Notes: generated by a model from the letters alone, not told the origin. A stretch of 64,000 nt of DNA from Epiperipatus broadwayi (GCA_028023455.1 JAQFVV010012435.1:2048001-2112000), one strand, 5' to 3'. Positions 1 to 12,060 are shown, numbered from the stretch's first letter. Program-made: numbers and translations.

Positions 1-299
1 ATCTCATGCAAATATTATTTTAAATTTGCATATGAAAGCAAGCCAAAATGTCCTTATTTGGATCTCTACCAAGCCAATAATGCCCAATTGGTAGATTTTT
101 TAACCTGAAGGCAATTCTGAGTATGTGTTTTGTTTTATTATTTCAAAAAGAAAAATTCTAATTTTTAGTAATTTATTTACATATTTAAGCTTATTTATGC
201 AATATATTTGTAAAATATTCATTTTTAACCAATAAATGACATGATTGCAATGAGATTTTATTTGAAAATATTTGTTTTTAAAAAGACAATTTTTAGAAA

Positions 300-660
300 G
301 TAATTTTCCCAAACTGGAAGCTGCTTTTATTGGCCAATTATTAACGCTACCCAGAAAATCTGCTGGGGGGGTACAGGGTCAAAGTTTTCAGCACTTTTTC
401 CGCTCTAATGAGCTGCTGCACCCCTTGATGGATTGTTTTTGGGCAGAGAAGATCTGTGCTCGTCCATGTATAGATACACATTAAGCAAAATTATACAACC
501 TTTTATGGATATATTTGTTATCGAGCGTACGTACTTTGTAAACCTGGTCAATAATTATGTTGCCTTGTAACATTGAACACTTTGTAATCTTCCATGGGTA
601 AGTGTACCCAATAATTTTTTGTAATCTTTTGACTAATAAAGGTTACTTTTGAGAAAAAAG
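300..660 (+). repeat. Interspersed retroelement 3' end, copy 1
   Basis: A block more GC-rich than its surroundings. Its sequence recurs in reverse orientation at 21690-22080, including the shared stretches GGATTGTTTTKGGGCAG, GATCTGTGCTCGTCCATGTA and TTGTAACATTGAACACTTTG. The plus strand ends near an AATAAAGG polyadenylation-like signal, and the other copy ends in AATAAA plus an A run, so this is probably the 3' part of a LINE or a SINE-like retroposon. No reverse transcriptase motif is visible in it. The short open frames inside differ between the two copies and are not taken as genes. Confidence 0.6.
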
Positions 661-1572
661 AATGACTTTTATAAATGGCCGGTGAAGAAATTTGTCATAA
701 AAATACATTTAATTTTGAATTTTAAGATATATTTTTATTTTTTACACTGCCTCAATTAAAATTCATTTTTATTTAAAAAAATATAAATTATATAAGAAAT
801 GTTTCATTCTACAGTTTTTATGAATAACCAAAATTACAATTCAATAATTAAGAATTCTGTTTAGTACTTTATTTTTCTATTTTGAAAAGTTCAAATATTT
901 GAAGGCTTACATTTTTAATAAATAATGCAAAGATTCTCAACATATATATATATATATATAGAAAAAAGATTTAATTGTAAAAACAAAATGTTGCAAATGT
1001 GGACACAATTGTCATTAGAATTTTTCAAATAAGAGAGGGAGGAGTTGGAACATGAACAGGTTAAACAGGCAGCTACTGATTGGCTACTAAACACAATGAT
1101 GATTGAATCTTGCTTGCATACTGGTAAAATAAATTTTGTGCACATTTAAAGAAGTTAAAATAAGTTTGTATTAACATAAAGCTAAGCATTGCATTCTCCT
1201 TTTAGTCAATTAATATTTTACGCATTTACCTATTCTATTACTATGACTCCATAAGAATATGTTAAATAAACTCATATGAGTAAATTATTATTGCAGTAGA
1301 ACTCTTATTCTGAGCAGATTAAACTTTATACAAATCATGTATTGAGTAATTATTGTTTTAAATATTATTAAAATTAACCATTGGAGATAGATTGTTCATA
1401 TGTGAATAGAAAATAAGGAAGATCCAGACATTGATTTATTGTCAAAATAATATTTATCAAAATACAACTGCAACGACTAGATTGAATTGTGGTACTAAGA
1501 AGATTACCATTGAAAAGGATATACAACAGGATAATTCTATCTCTCCAAAACTTTTTACCATAATTTTTATAA
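661..1572. other. AT-rich non-coding stretch
   Basis: Nothing recognisable apart from a short (TA)n run near 941-960. Open frames are short and low-complexity. Confidence 0.5.
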
Positions 1573-1800
1573 TATATAGGGTTTGAACTCAGACTTTCAC
1601 ATGACCTTCAACCCTCCATGCTATCTCATACTGCTGATACACTTGATCCCGCACATGTTATTTATTTTTTCAACATGTGTGTGATCAAGTGTATCAGCAG
1701 TATGAGATAACATGGATGCTTGAGGGTCATGTGAAAGTCTGAGTTCAAAGCCCCTATATATTACATATAGAAGTGCAGGTATGAAAAAGCCTGTACTGTA
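1573..1800 (+). repeat. Family A hairpin element, internally deleted
   Basis: Two arms of about 85 bases (1573-1659 and 1671-1763) are near-perfect inverted complements, opening with TATAGGGTTTGAACTCAGAC and closing with its complement. A tail follows (GTGCAGGTATGAAAAAGCCTGTA) that recurs after the hairpin at 59425-59656. The arms match the ends of the longer family A elements at 12061, 12967, 30268 and 54345, but this copy lacks the middle part carrying the hammerhead-like core. Best read as a deletion derivative of family A. Confidence 0.75.
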
Positions 1801-2039
1801 GAAAAAAAAATCAGATGATTTTTATGTGGTTTAAAATAAGCTAGGATAATAAAAATAAATGAAGATTACTTGCCATGCAGAACTTACATTTGATGTTATT
1901 GTTTTCCAAATAATGCTTAAAAGTTTTTAGAAAGTGTTACTACTGCTAGCAAATGAAAGCAAGATATTAGAGCAAAAAGTAAGTGCTTTTTAAAAAAAAA
2001 ACCGCAAGCGATGTTGCGTTTTCAAAAAAGGAGAAAATA

Positions 2040-2480
2040 AAAAAGTATGACATCAGCAAATTAGAAATTAACAACTATAAATATATGGATCATATTATTA
2101 ATGCAGATACCAACATAATGGATAATACTTTTGGGTAATAATAATTAAATATTTTAAAAAGAAATATATCTACATGTCAGTACTCTTTATGGATTTGAGG
2201 TTTAGAACACTTAATAGAAGTATTATAGAGAGATTTCAGTCCATATAGCAAATGGAATTGGCGAGGAGGGTTAGGGAAAGCAAAATATATAAATGTAAAA
2301 ATAAACTGACTTCATTATATAGAATTAAGAGATTGAAATAAAAAATGTATTGGACATTTTTTCTAGAGAAGAAATGATAATACATAGACAACTGTGGTCT
2401 TAAAGTGAATCTATGAAAATATGTATGAAGAGGGTGGAATGATTTTGAGAACAGTAGTTCTGGAAGAAAAACAATTAAAG
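2040..2480 (+). pseudogene. Possible LINE reverse-transcriptase C-terminal remnant
   Basis: Broken plus-strand reading includes YKYMDHIINAD, then about 100 bases later STLYGFEV. The order and spacing resemble the Y-LG-I and LYG-E motifs downstream of the YADD box in non-LTR reverse transcriptases. Stops and frame changes break the rest. The similarity is short, so this is a tentative call. Confidence 0.35.
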
Positions 2481-3900
2481 TTCAAGAGCCATTTCTCTGC
2501 ATAAAGAAAACTTTTAAATTGTTATTTGAATTAACTAATAATTGATTGTTCAATTAAGAATTTAGGAAAGGATCAAAAATAATATTTTGCTTTTCATATA
2601 GTACTAATAATTATTCAAACTGTCGATTGAGTTTGGAAAAAAAAGTATCAATATTTGTTTAATTACAGAAGTTAAATTAGGAGTACCTTTAATTCATACC
2701 TATATTATTATATGTGGGTCAGTGCGTATATGTTAATAAAGAGAAATCAGTTCAAGCTTTTAGATTTTTATTTTTTTATCTTCAAATTATATATATTTAT
2801 AAATTTCATAAATATGTATGTCACCATTCCGTCTTCTCCCCCTCTTTTTCTTTTTAAATTTAGGAATCCAAATTGTTAGTTTATCTGCAATGCTGTATGT
2901 GGCTGGTGTTTTGTGGCATCTTGGGCTGCAATCCATCTAGAACTTTAAAGGAGAGAGAAAAAAATTTTGAAATATGCGTTTTGACTTTGATAAATGTTTT
3001 TGTTAAAATAGTAGAGTTGGTGGAAGAATTCAAAAATCGTTAATCAAGCCACAAGATGTGTGCACTGCTTTCTCCAGTTTGACAGTTTAGCTCTTTAAGG
3101 CTGGCCATGATAAACAGTTGAATACCATAAAAATGCAAACTACCGCATAGTAATTATGCTTCCATTGACGGAAAAAATAATTAAAATCAAGTGCGAAATG
3201 TATGATGGGTGTGAGTGTGTGCACGTTTAGATTTTTTTAAATTTTTATTAATAATAATACTTTCAGGAATTATAAAGATAATTTTACATATAAAATCAAA
3301 CACACAGATGTCAACGCGTCTTTTTTGGGGAAATACATATGTAATATTTAAAAAATGAATAAGCGCGTTCTATATGTTGCTTGGTGGTTTGTATAATCAT
3401 TGAAAACCCCATTTTTAGAGTAATTTCCCATCCTCCTCTTGAAATTAGAATGGACCTACTCGTTTATGAGTGGTTGTTGTTGTATGTGTGTGTTTATAAT
3501 AGATGTAATGCATGCCTTTTTAAAGCTTATGGATTATACTCTCTTACAACACTATGATCTAAAAATCCTCCGTTTTTTTTTTTTTTTAAAATAGAGGTGG
3601 AATTATTTACGTAATATATATCATAAGTACTGTATATGCAAATATTTACATCTATTCATTATACAAAAGTAGATATGTTTTTGACCTGAAAATTTATATT
3701 AAATTTTATTATTCAGTCACCAGTTTATAATTCAATTACTTTTTACATTTTTTTCAAGTGTAACTTCTGACAGTTATCTTTGGGGCTTTTGGTTAAAGCC
3801 CTTTTTTTTTTTCAGTGATGAAAGCTTATTCATCAAAAAAAGGTACAAGTACAGTTAAATAAGAGGTTTATAAAGAATGGTAAAAATGAAATTCAGGAGC
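2481..3900. other. AT-rich non-coding stretch
   Basis: No gene, tRNA-like or repeat structure recognised, apart from homopolymer runs such as the T run near 3570-3587. Confidence 0.5.
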
Positions 3901-3910
3901 AACACGGTGA

Positions 3911-3962
3911 AAGGGAAAGGATACATATGAAAAGGGGAAGGATACATATGAAAAGGGAAAGT
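3911..3962 (+). repeat. Short tandem repeat
   Basis: The unit GGAAAGGATACATATGAAAA is repeated with small changes directly before the larger repeat at 4004. Confidence 0.6.
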
Positions 3963-4003
3963 GATATGGAAAGGGTGTCTATTAACCATTAAAGACAAAT
4001 GAA

Positions 4004-5040
4004 TGTTACAATTAGGAATTATTTGTAAAGTCTAGAGTTTAAATATGAGTAGCATTTTAGGAGTACAATATTGAGAAATTCAATTTGAGATGGATAAGTT
4101 GAGAATAGGAAAACACTTGGAGATAACAGCATTGGAAATAATAAATTTAAATAGGGTGAATCACTTACAATTAAAATCATTAGGCCAAACTGTGGTTTAT
4201 TTTGCAATAATACTTTTAGCCGCTATGAATAGCATTTTTTTCCTTCTCGTGAATGAGAAAATCAATGGCAACAGTCTCCACAGTACCATCATCCTAGCCC
4301 TCCCCCTCAAAAGAAATGGTATTAATATCTCTGGGGCCTCTCCCAACAACCAGACTCTCTCATTCAATAAGCAAAGCTGATTGTAATGAAAATTTTAATT
4401 AAAAGGTACAATTAGGAATTATTTGTAAAGTCTAGAAATCAAATATGAATGGTGTTTTAGGAATACAATATTGAAAAATCCAATTTATGGTAGATAAGTT
4501 GAGAAATAGGAAAACACTTGGAGAAAACATAAAATACGGACTAAATCAATCTACTGTTCAGTTCTTCCAAATGGCCTCGCACAAGAGAGCAATCATGAAT
4601 ACTTTGGAAAAATTATGGAGAACAAGGCAAAAAAATCCAAGCTTCAAACTGTCTCTGCTGAAAACCATTCTAATCCATCATGAAAATCACATGAACAGCA
4701 AAAGGCCAGCCCTGTCAATAACAACATTGGAAATAATAAAATTAAATAAGGTGAATCACTTGCAATTAGAATCATGAGGCCAAACTGCAATTTATTTTGC
4801 AGTAATACATGGATAAAATCATTCATGACAATAACGTTAAAGAATCGCATAAATAACGTTATTTTTTCTATTTTGTAAATGAGAAAAACCAATGTTGGAA
4901 TGAGTACCACAGCACCCTCATCCTAGCCCCATCTCTTAAAAGAACTAGGATTTAGGGCCCTGAGGGCCCTCCTAACAACTGGACTCTCTCATTCATTCTA
5001 CAAAATTAAGTGAAATGAAAATTTTTATTAAAAGGTAAAA
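4004..5040 (+). repeat. Two direct copies of an unclassified repeat
   Basis: The segment starting TACAATTAGGAATTATTTG at about 4007 starts again at about 4406. Both copies share the blocks ATAAGTTGAGAA, GGAAAACACTTGGAGA, TTGGAAATAATAAA, GGTGAATCACTT and an ending TCTCTCATTCA followed by TGAAAATTTT. The second unit is longer, carrying about 160 extra bases from about 4524 that read as a lysine and arginine-rich peptide (residues such as KRAIMNTLEKLWRTRQKNPS). That peptide has the feel of a transposase or DNA-binding fragment, but I do not recognise the family. The first unit looks like a deletion derivative of the second. Confidence 0.7.
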
Positions 5041-5971
5041 TTTCTGTAGAAATCTTTTGTAATTTCAGTGGCTGCCATATATTTACATAGCATTTTTATA
5101 AAAATTGAAATTATTCTTACTTGTGATTACATTGTTGATATAGCTTGTATATGAAAAGAGAGCTAAGAAACTCCTCTTTTTAATAGGGATAGTTTTAGAG
5201 AAATTTAATTTCTTAAACTAGGAAAAAGTGAACTAAACAGGGAGCCAAAAACAGTGTTAACTGGAGTTCTTAACTCCATCTAGTGGACTTTTGGTTAAAG
5301 CTTTTTTGCTGTTTTATTTATAATCTATCATTGTGCCTGATATCTTTAAGTGCTTATCGGTATATTGCACGTTAAATATAATTTTTGTCCTTTATATTTC
5401 AAGGTGAGAAACTTTTTTTTTAGTATATCATTTTACTATTTGCTGATTTGATTTCACCACACATATCATCCCTTTACATTCTTTTACATTGTTCACTTAG
5501 AGTACATCACACATTCTGTATCTCTTTCTGCATATTTGTTATGATATCTCTGTCATGTGTATGTGTGTTTAGGGTTAGAGCATTGATCAGTAAATTGGTA
5601 TTTTTATATGGAAGATAAAAATCTTAGAATATTTTGTTGGTAGATGATTGCCAATACATTGACCTTCTGTGATATGATATGACCTATTCTAATGATGGGA
5701 GAGATGTTACATAACTATAGGCACTAAATCACGGTTTATCTTTTTAATTTTTTAAAATTGTCTTTGAATATTTGAAATGAATGCATATTACTCCATAAAA
5801 TAATATGCAAAATTTTAAGTCTTTATTAAAACTATAATTTATATGATCATTGCAATTATTTCAAAGTCTCAGGGTATACTTTAAGTCCTTGTTTTATTCT
5901 TTTGGCTAATATTTATTAAGAGTATTGGACATAGTGGCTAGCCAAATAAGTCTCCCCAAAAAGAATAATAG
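5041..5971. other. AT-rich non-coding stretch
   Basis: No gene or structured repeat recognised. Confidence 0.5.
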
Positions 5972-5982
5972 GAATATTAGTA

Positions 5983-6211
5983 TTAAATCATTAAACATCA
6001 CATGATCACTATTCTTTTTGTTTACACAGAGGCAAACTTTCCATTCAGTAGTGCCACTCAGTGCAAGCCAGAGTAATCAATGGATGCAGTAAGGTTTGTG
6101 CAAAAAATCCCTGCTCTAGATAGGGATTTTATGCACAAACTTTCCTGCATCCATTGATTACTCTGGCTTGCACTGAGTGGTACTACTATATGGAATGTTT
6201 TCCTTCTGTGT
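5983..6211 (+). mobile_element. Family B hairpin element with 11-bp TSD
   Basis: A long inverted repeat: AGTGCCACTCAGTGCAAGCC and AGAGTAATCAATGGATGCA on the left return as complements on the right around a short loop near 6112-6122. The direct repeat GAATATTAGTA lies at 5972-5982 and again at 6212-6222, directly bounding the element, so it is probably a TSD. The arms match those of the longer family B elements at 14968, 33928 and 40815. This copy lacks the ribozyme-like region. Confidence 0.8.
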
Positions 6212-6224
6212 GAATATTAGTAAT

Positions 6225-8390
6225 ATCTAATGATTTGTAATTGATATTTCCTAAAACAGCTTTTATTCTAAGGAGAATTCTAAGGAAAACGGAAAATCAT
6301 TTTGTGAAAATATTGATGTATTTTTTTAATGTAATTTTTTTGGATGAAAGGCAGATTAGAGGAATGTAGCCATTGCATTATTATCCGTTATCATCTTATC
6401 TGATTTTCCTAGTAGATATTTTTAATTATTTATAAAACCTTTAATTTGTAATCTGCAATTTTATGGTTCATTTTCATATTCTACCAGGATTAATAAGTAA
6501 GGAAATGCATTAAATTTTACATTTTAATTTAAGCAAATAGATATTCAATTCTTTTTTTTTTTAAATAAAATATTCAATTAACTTATAAAATAGTTTTTTA
6601 TATATATAAATAAAATAATTGCATTAAAAAAAATTACGAAAACTGCATTTTTTAAATAATTTAAATTCTATAATGAAGTTGTGGGATAATTTTGCTTCAC
6701 GAATCAATAGGGTATTGTTTTTCTCTCTAAAATATTCCAATAAACAAAAACTATTATTCTACTGTTAACTATTAAGGATGGGTGGGGGGGGGGGTATACT
6801 GTTTCTGCGGTTAACTTTTTATTTTATAATCGACTTTTTCAGCAATTATTTGCCGATTCTAATTAATTAATTTCTCAAAGTAAAAGTTTTTTGGTTATGT
6901 CAATGTAAGTTTTTAATAATAATACAGGGGATTTTTTTACCCCTCTATATATCTGCTATTTTAGAACTAATTTCAATAAATTGTTGTAATCATATAATAC
7001 TTTAAAACAACCTGAAATTCCCAGTTAAATTGATTTTGCTAACTTTGTACAAATTTTTATTTAGGAAAGTTTTTGTGATATTAACTACCATTTTTATTAT
7101 CATTAATATTAATATATTTTAAGATCATTTTAATTTCAAATTTTTGTAAATGAAAACTAAATAAGTAATGTTTATATATATATCTGTGGTATTCATTGAA
7201 CAAATTATAAACATCTAAAATCAATATTTAAGTGGCAGAATTAAATTAATATATGGGATGAATGATATTTAAGAGTTCTTTCAGCTGCATAGTGGCTGCC
7301 ATCTTCAGCTAAACGTTTGAGTAATTATGTTCAGTTTACAGTTTGAATTTGTTACCTGATTCAAAGAATATAGTCTCTAATTTTTTTTCTTTAATCATAT
7401 ATTTTTTCTTGTATAATTTGAATATTACTAAAATTAAAACTTTTGTTGCTAATTATTTCATAATCATTAAACAACAAAATTAATTAATTCTTCTGCAGTG
7501 ACTGGTTAGCAAAAATGTTTTAACTATGAAAATGCAATTTATTTCTATATATAGTTTAAAAATTACATAAGTATCCGTAAATTTCATTTATTTTCCCTTT
7601 AGTTTTTCAGAAAAATAATTTTACTTCAAAAAAAAAAAAAATCTCCATTGCAAGACCTTATAAATGCATATGATTTTAAACTAGTTTTTCTAATAAAATT
7701 AAGTAGCATAAATAAAATCTTTTCTTGTATGAGAAATGAATATTTTAAATGCATCTCCTAAAAATATTTTATTTTCTTATGAATAAAAGTGTTAATTAAA
7801 TGGTCTTCCTAATCTTTACGAAAATCAGCCTCATCACTACTATTTGCTGCTAGCGTTAATCTTCTTTAGAATGATTAATTATGGTCAGAGATTTATTGAT
7901 CATTGAGAGACTACTGTCTAATACTCATTATTATTGTAATACAAGATCACTTTCTAATATATATATATATATACTCTCCTTCTGATGAGAATCAATTCAG
8001 GAAATTTTGTCCTCAGGATTCAAACTAGTAATTATATTGCTCACCACAAAATATAATGTATGTAATGAAAATTTACTTCTAAGTTAAATTCAATATAAGA
8101 TGCACTTTTGCCAGAATTGTTTTTAGGAGAAACTATTAACGGCAGATTTTCCAGCTGCCAGAGCTTTGAATGCTTTTTTCACTTCTTTCTTTTATTATTT
8201 AGCTAAAAGTAGCTAGAAATTCATTTTCTAATATGATTAGTTGTGTTGATTATGTGAAAAAATATTCAAGTCTAACTAACTCAGAATTGAACTTCAGATT
8301 ATGAGCATAGTAAGTAGCATTCTAAGTAGTACTATGCCATGAGATTGTTTGATATATATATATATATATATGGAGTATCTGAATTAAGTT
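6225..8390. other. AT-rich non-coding stretch with simple repeats
   Basis: Contains a G-run near 6782-6794 and (TA)n tracts near 7966-7982 and 8352-8371. No gene recognised. Confidence 0.5.
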
Positions 8391-8394
8391 CAGG

Positions 8395-8660
8395 CCCATA
8401 TGATTTTTTCAGTTGGAGAGCTGACTTTAAAGACATGTAGATGTCTAAAAGTTTCAGATCTTCTTCTAACAATTATCTTTTAGATAAATGCTTTGCTTGA
8501 GTTGGTTTTTTAGATCAAATGTCCCAACTCCTCACTGAAGAGACCCATAGGTCGAAACCGGTCTGGGGATGGGGACAATCCAAGATAAAAATGATTTGAA
8601 TGCCTTCTCTTGTAGTAGCATTTATCATAAATAATAAAAAAAAAAAAGCTTGTTTAGAGT
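8395..8660 (+). mobile_element. Family C hammerhead-bearing repeat
   Basis: A dispersed element related to the minus-strand copies at 17290-17640 and 19820-19895 (shared 3' region: CTCTTG, GCATTTATC, then TTATTAGCAC after an A run). Its 5' part, GAATTAAGTTCAGGCCCATATGA, closely resembles the same position in family B (near 41068-41091), so the two families share ancestry. The middle holds a well-formed hammerhead ribozyme motif at 8521-8576. The A run before GCTTG is retroposon-like. No coding capacity is seen, so it is presumably mobilised in trans. Confidence 0.7.
8521..8576 (+). ncRNA. Predicted type I hammerhead ribozyme (family C)
   Basis: All conserved hammerhead core positions are present. 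CTGAAGA is at 8535-8541. Stem II is GACC/GGTC closed by a CATA loop (8542-8553), followed by GAAA at 8554-8557. Stem III is the self-complementary ACC/GGT (8557-8562), and the predicted cleavage base is C8563, giving a GUC triplet. Stem I pairs TCCTCA (8529-8534) with TGGGGA (8564-8569), with one G-U pair, and continues after a small internal loop as GTCCC/GGGAC (8521-8525 with 8572-8576). A loop-less stem III cannot fold well in one molecule and is typical of hammerheads that act as dimers. Cleavage activity is inferred, not shown. Confidence 0.8.
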
Positions 8661-9655
8661 TATTAGCACGCTCTTAATTATATATATATATTTAATGGAA
8701 GGGGGGACTTTTATTAATAGAAGATAATAAAGAATGAATGTAATTTGGTAGTCTATATTTGAAAATTTAAAATTATTTCTTTCCAAGAGGTTATCTGCTG
8801 GCAGAAGAATAAAAGAATATTTTTAGACTATTCTTTTGATCAAAAGACATTTTTTTAAAATATAAATAGAATTCTGAAAATGATGAAGAAAAAAATGTTA
8901 GGGGAGAGGGGGATAATATCACAGTGAGCATAGTATTTTATAGTCTGTGATATAATTTGTCATATGTCAATTTTGATTAGTCAATTACAGTATAGAAAGC
9001 TATCAAACAAAATTGAACTATTTTCTGATAGTTTCCAGGATGATTGTAGAAAATGTAGAAAGTTAGAATAATTATTTTTAGTTGAAAGTAATATTTAGGG
9101 AGAGGGGATGAGAAAACATGGTACTGCTAGTTTTACCATTTTAATAATCTTTAAAAAGCATAATTTGAAAAAGTTACTAATAGTCTCTTAATATTGAGAT
9201 AAAGTAAATATTTTTTTTTTACATGAAAGATGTATTTTACATTTGAAATAATTCACATATGTATATACTGTATTCAGTTATTAATAATGACGTGATATTT
9301 TTGATGGTCATTTTAATACAGTTTTATTCACTGTTCATATATGAGAGGCTGCTGGAGATATCTTTGAAGGCTATTTGACTTTTTAAAAAGTTTGTTTTGT
9401 GTTCCCCTATCCAAGTCAGCTTAGTTGAATAGAATTATGAGGATAAAGAGAAAAAAAAGATGTTGGGAACTAAGTGGAAAATAATATCAAAGTAAATATG
9501 GAATTTTGATTACAACTACTAAATATATATTAGAACTAATGGAATTTTATTTGTAGTTCTCTGTTGGGTTATTTTCATTAACTAGTTAAATTATTAAATG
9601 TTTTCAGAGAAATTTAAACGTTGATGCTTTTTCAGTTGTTAATAATAACACAGAT

Positions 9656-9767
9656 CTGTCAAGCATTGGTGGTCGAGAGGTCAGCGACGGCTGCTTTACA
9701 AGCAGTTGTCCCGGGTTGGAGGGTTCGCTTCCCGGCTGATGCTATGACACATGAGAAAAAATAATAG
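9656..9767 (+). mobile_element. tRNA-derived SINE, copy 1
   Basis: About 110 bases with RNA polymerase III promoter boxes: an A box (TGGTCGAGAGG) and a B box (GGTTCGCTTCC). Between them an anticodon-arm-like stretch, GCTGCTTTACAAGCAG, resembles a valine tRNA (loop with TAC). The copy ends GATGCTATGACACATGAG plus an A-rich tail. It is flanked by an exact 13-bp direct repeat, TAATAACACAGAT (9643-9655 and 9768-9780), showing target-primed insertion. It cannot be a working tRNA gene because it lacks a paired acceptor stem. Confidence 0.88.
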
Positions 9768-9799
9768 TAATAACACAGATTGGTATCCAATACTTTTCA

Positions 9800-11015
9800 A
9801 ATGGTATTATTCTCTTCTCTTTTGGTATTGCTTTCGTGTGCAATAGCACTCCTGTATGGAAAATTATCTTTAGATAAGTGAATTTTGAATTTAAGAAATA
9901 TTCTAATTAACTTCAGTGGTAGAATGAAGGACTTAATAGCTGTAAGATTTCTGAATCAAAGCTCCAATAGTTATTTCAGGTGCTCAAACCTCACATGACC
10001 CCTTAGCAACTAACCATTCTGTTTTTTGTGTTAAAATTAACAGCAAATGAATATCTTATAAACGTGTTCTTTATAATAATTTAATTAATGAAAAATATTA
10101 AATTATATGCTGGATGTTATGCTCTTTTTTTAAAAAAAAAAAAACAAAAACAAAAAAACAACAACAAATCTCACATTTTTATTAAAATTCTTCTAACTAG
10201 TTTGATGTGTTTTATTTTAATAGTCTCTATGATATGCATAAATCCAGTTGTAATCTAATATTTTAGAGTCAAGATTGTATCCTATAATATCTCTATACTA
10301 ATAAACAACTATATATTGAAAGTCTGTATACTTTTTTACTGAAATAGCATTTGATTATCATCCCCATTTCTTTAAATCTTCTAAATTGTTTAACGATCTC
10401 TCTAATCCCTTTTATTAAAAAAAAATTGTTTTTTGACATCACTTATACTTGTTTAGATATTGTTTTTCTCTAGATAATCAAGTTTACTGATTACAAAAAG
10501 TCATTTAGAAGTAGACACTTGTCTGTCATTAATATAGTTTGCTATTATCTAATGAAAATTGTCTAGTATTTTCCATTATCCGCACATACACATATATGTG
10601 TGTTCATACGTGTGTTTTTTGATTTTAAATTCAGAGGGAAAAGCCAATAAAACTCACCATGATATTATTTGTTTATAAGCAACTTATCCATGTTCATTTA
10701 CTATATAAAAAATCATATAGTAATAACAACTGCAGTGGCAAGATCTAGAGTGGATATTAAAAATTTGCTTTGCTCAGTTCCTTTAAGGCCTCAAAATAGG
10801 AATTCAAACATTTGTAAAATTAATCTTAGGTGGAATGGTTCTAGAAATAATTTTAATATTAAAAGGAAATGTGTTTATATAGTTGAAAACAAATACATTT
10901 AACTGAAAAACAATTCATGACTTCAGATCATTCAATGAAGTATTGAAAGATATATGTTAAGAGGAAAAGGAAAAGATCAAAAATGAAATAGACAGGTAAG
11001 AGAACAAATAGGTAT
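9800..11015. other. AT-rich non-coding stretch
   Basis: No gene recognised. An open frame at 10669-10902 has no recognisable motif and ordinary AT-rich composition, and is not called. Confidence 0.5.
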
Positions 11016-11019
11016 CATT

Positions 11020-11290
11020 GATCTCATTTAAAGAATTAAAAGACTGAAATTGAGCTAAAATGGACATATTGTTAAGAGAACCGCTAATAGATGGATAGTC
11101 ATAATCTTAAATTAGATCCCAAGAGATTTAAAAGACCTAGAAAGAGATTACATGTGAGATGGATTGATGCAATAAGATTTACTAGTATGTTATGAGGAGA
11201 GAGACTAAGGATCAGGAGAACTGGATTAAGCTTGAAGAAATCTTCATCTTGCAGTAGATTGATAGTGGTTGAAAATTGTGGTGATTATAA
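11020..11290 (+). pseudogene. LINE C-terminal tail, degraded
   Basis: With frame changes the plus strand reads DPKRFKRPRKRLHVRWIDAIR, followed by a second-frame stretch like RDxxxxELxKLEEIFILQ. The same layout occurs at 29345-29640 on the minus strand (RDCKRPRKRPYVRWMDEIR, then RWTELGETFILPW). This basic RPRKRxxxRWxDxIR signature is typical of the extreme C-terminus of RTE- or CR1-like non-LTR retrotransposon polyproteins. Stops and frameshifts make it a dead fragment. Confidence 0.65.
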
Positions 11291-11484
11291 TATAGGTGTG
11301 GAGATATGTACATATGTTACCAGGAGAGTGTGAAATATATATTTATAAAATTGAATTGTGATTGTATGAAAAATATTTTTATTCCAATTACAGTATCTAT
11401 TTTTCATTAATTTCAAAGTTATTATTGTTTAAAATAATCAGTTATTTGTAGTATTGTGCCGTTTGACTATACTTAATTAGTTTT

Positions 11485-11592
11485 TTTTTTTTTTAAGTGT
11501 CATAGCATCGGCCGGGACGCGAACTCGCAACCCGGGCAACTGCCTGCAAGTGCAAGGCAGTCGCGCTGACCTCTCGACCACCAACGCAGGAC
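11485..11592 (-). mobile_element. tRNA-derived SINE, copy 2
   Basis: Reverse-orientation copy of the SINE at 9656: the complementary B box lies near 11513-11530 and the complementary A box near 11570-11585, with the T run (the A tail) on the left. The flanks share TACTTAATTAGTTTT at 11470-11484 and 11593-11607, a 15-bp TSD. It is the most GC-rich copy and probably among the youngest. Confidence 0.88.
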
Positions 11593-12060
11593 TACTTAAT
11601 TAGTTTTAAAACTTAATTAACAAAAAAAATTGTAAGTTTAATTAAATATTCTATATCTTTGTGGAAAAGTACGGATTTTGATGTACTTTCCTATTCTTTT
11701 AATAGTGTTATTATGAAATAAAACCGTTTCTTTTCCCTGAGAGATAGAATTACTTTCTTTACCAGTGGCAAATTTTGGAGGAGAAAAAACAGTCATGAGG
11801 GTATTATGTGATATGTGTGTGGGAGTTTAAAACCATATTTTAAATGTTTTGTAAAGATTTTTATTCTGTAACGGAAATTATTTTAAATGATTACTGAAGT
11901 ATCTTTTTACTTATACATTTTTCTCCCAGTAAAATTTACATAAAAAGAGAAAAATGCAAAGAAAATTTTGTTAATGCTAAACTTATTTCAAGATAAAGTA
12001 TGTTTTTTTTTTTAAAAAAAAAAAAAGAGGAAGTTTTTTCAATTGTAATTAGAAAAAATA

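Noticed and set aside
1573-1800. Cut-and-paste MITE
   Set aside because: Inverted arms suggest it, but family members with a conserved single-sided tail and 10-17 bp TSDs fit retrotransposition better.
7262-7320. Minus-strand CTGAAGATGGC with downstream GAAAG as a hammerhead
   Set aside because: Stem II and stem III do not pair at the required positions.
7970-8035. CTGATGAGAATC followed by GAAATTTTGTC as a hammerhead
   Set aside because: Two unpaired bases sit between stem II and GAAA, and no stem I can form.
9656-9767. Functional tRNA gene
   Set aside because: A and B boxes are present, but there is no acceptor stem, and TSDs plus an A tail show a SINE.
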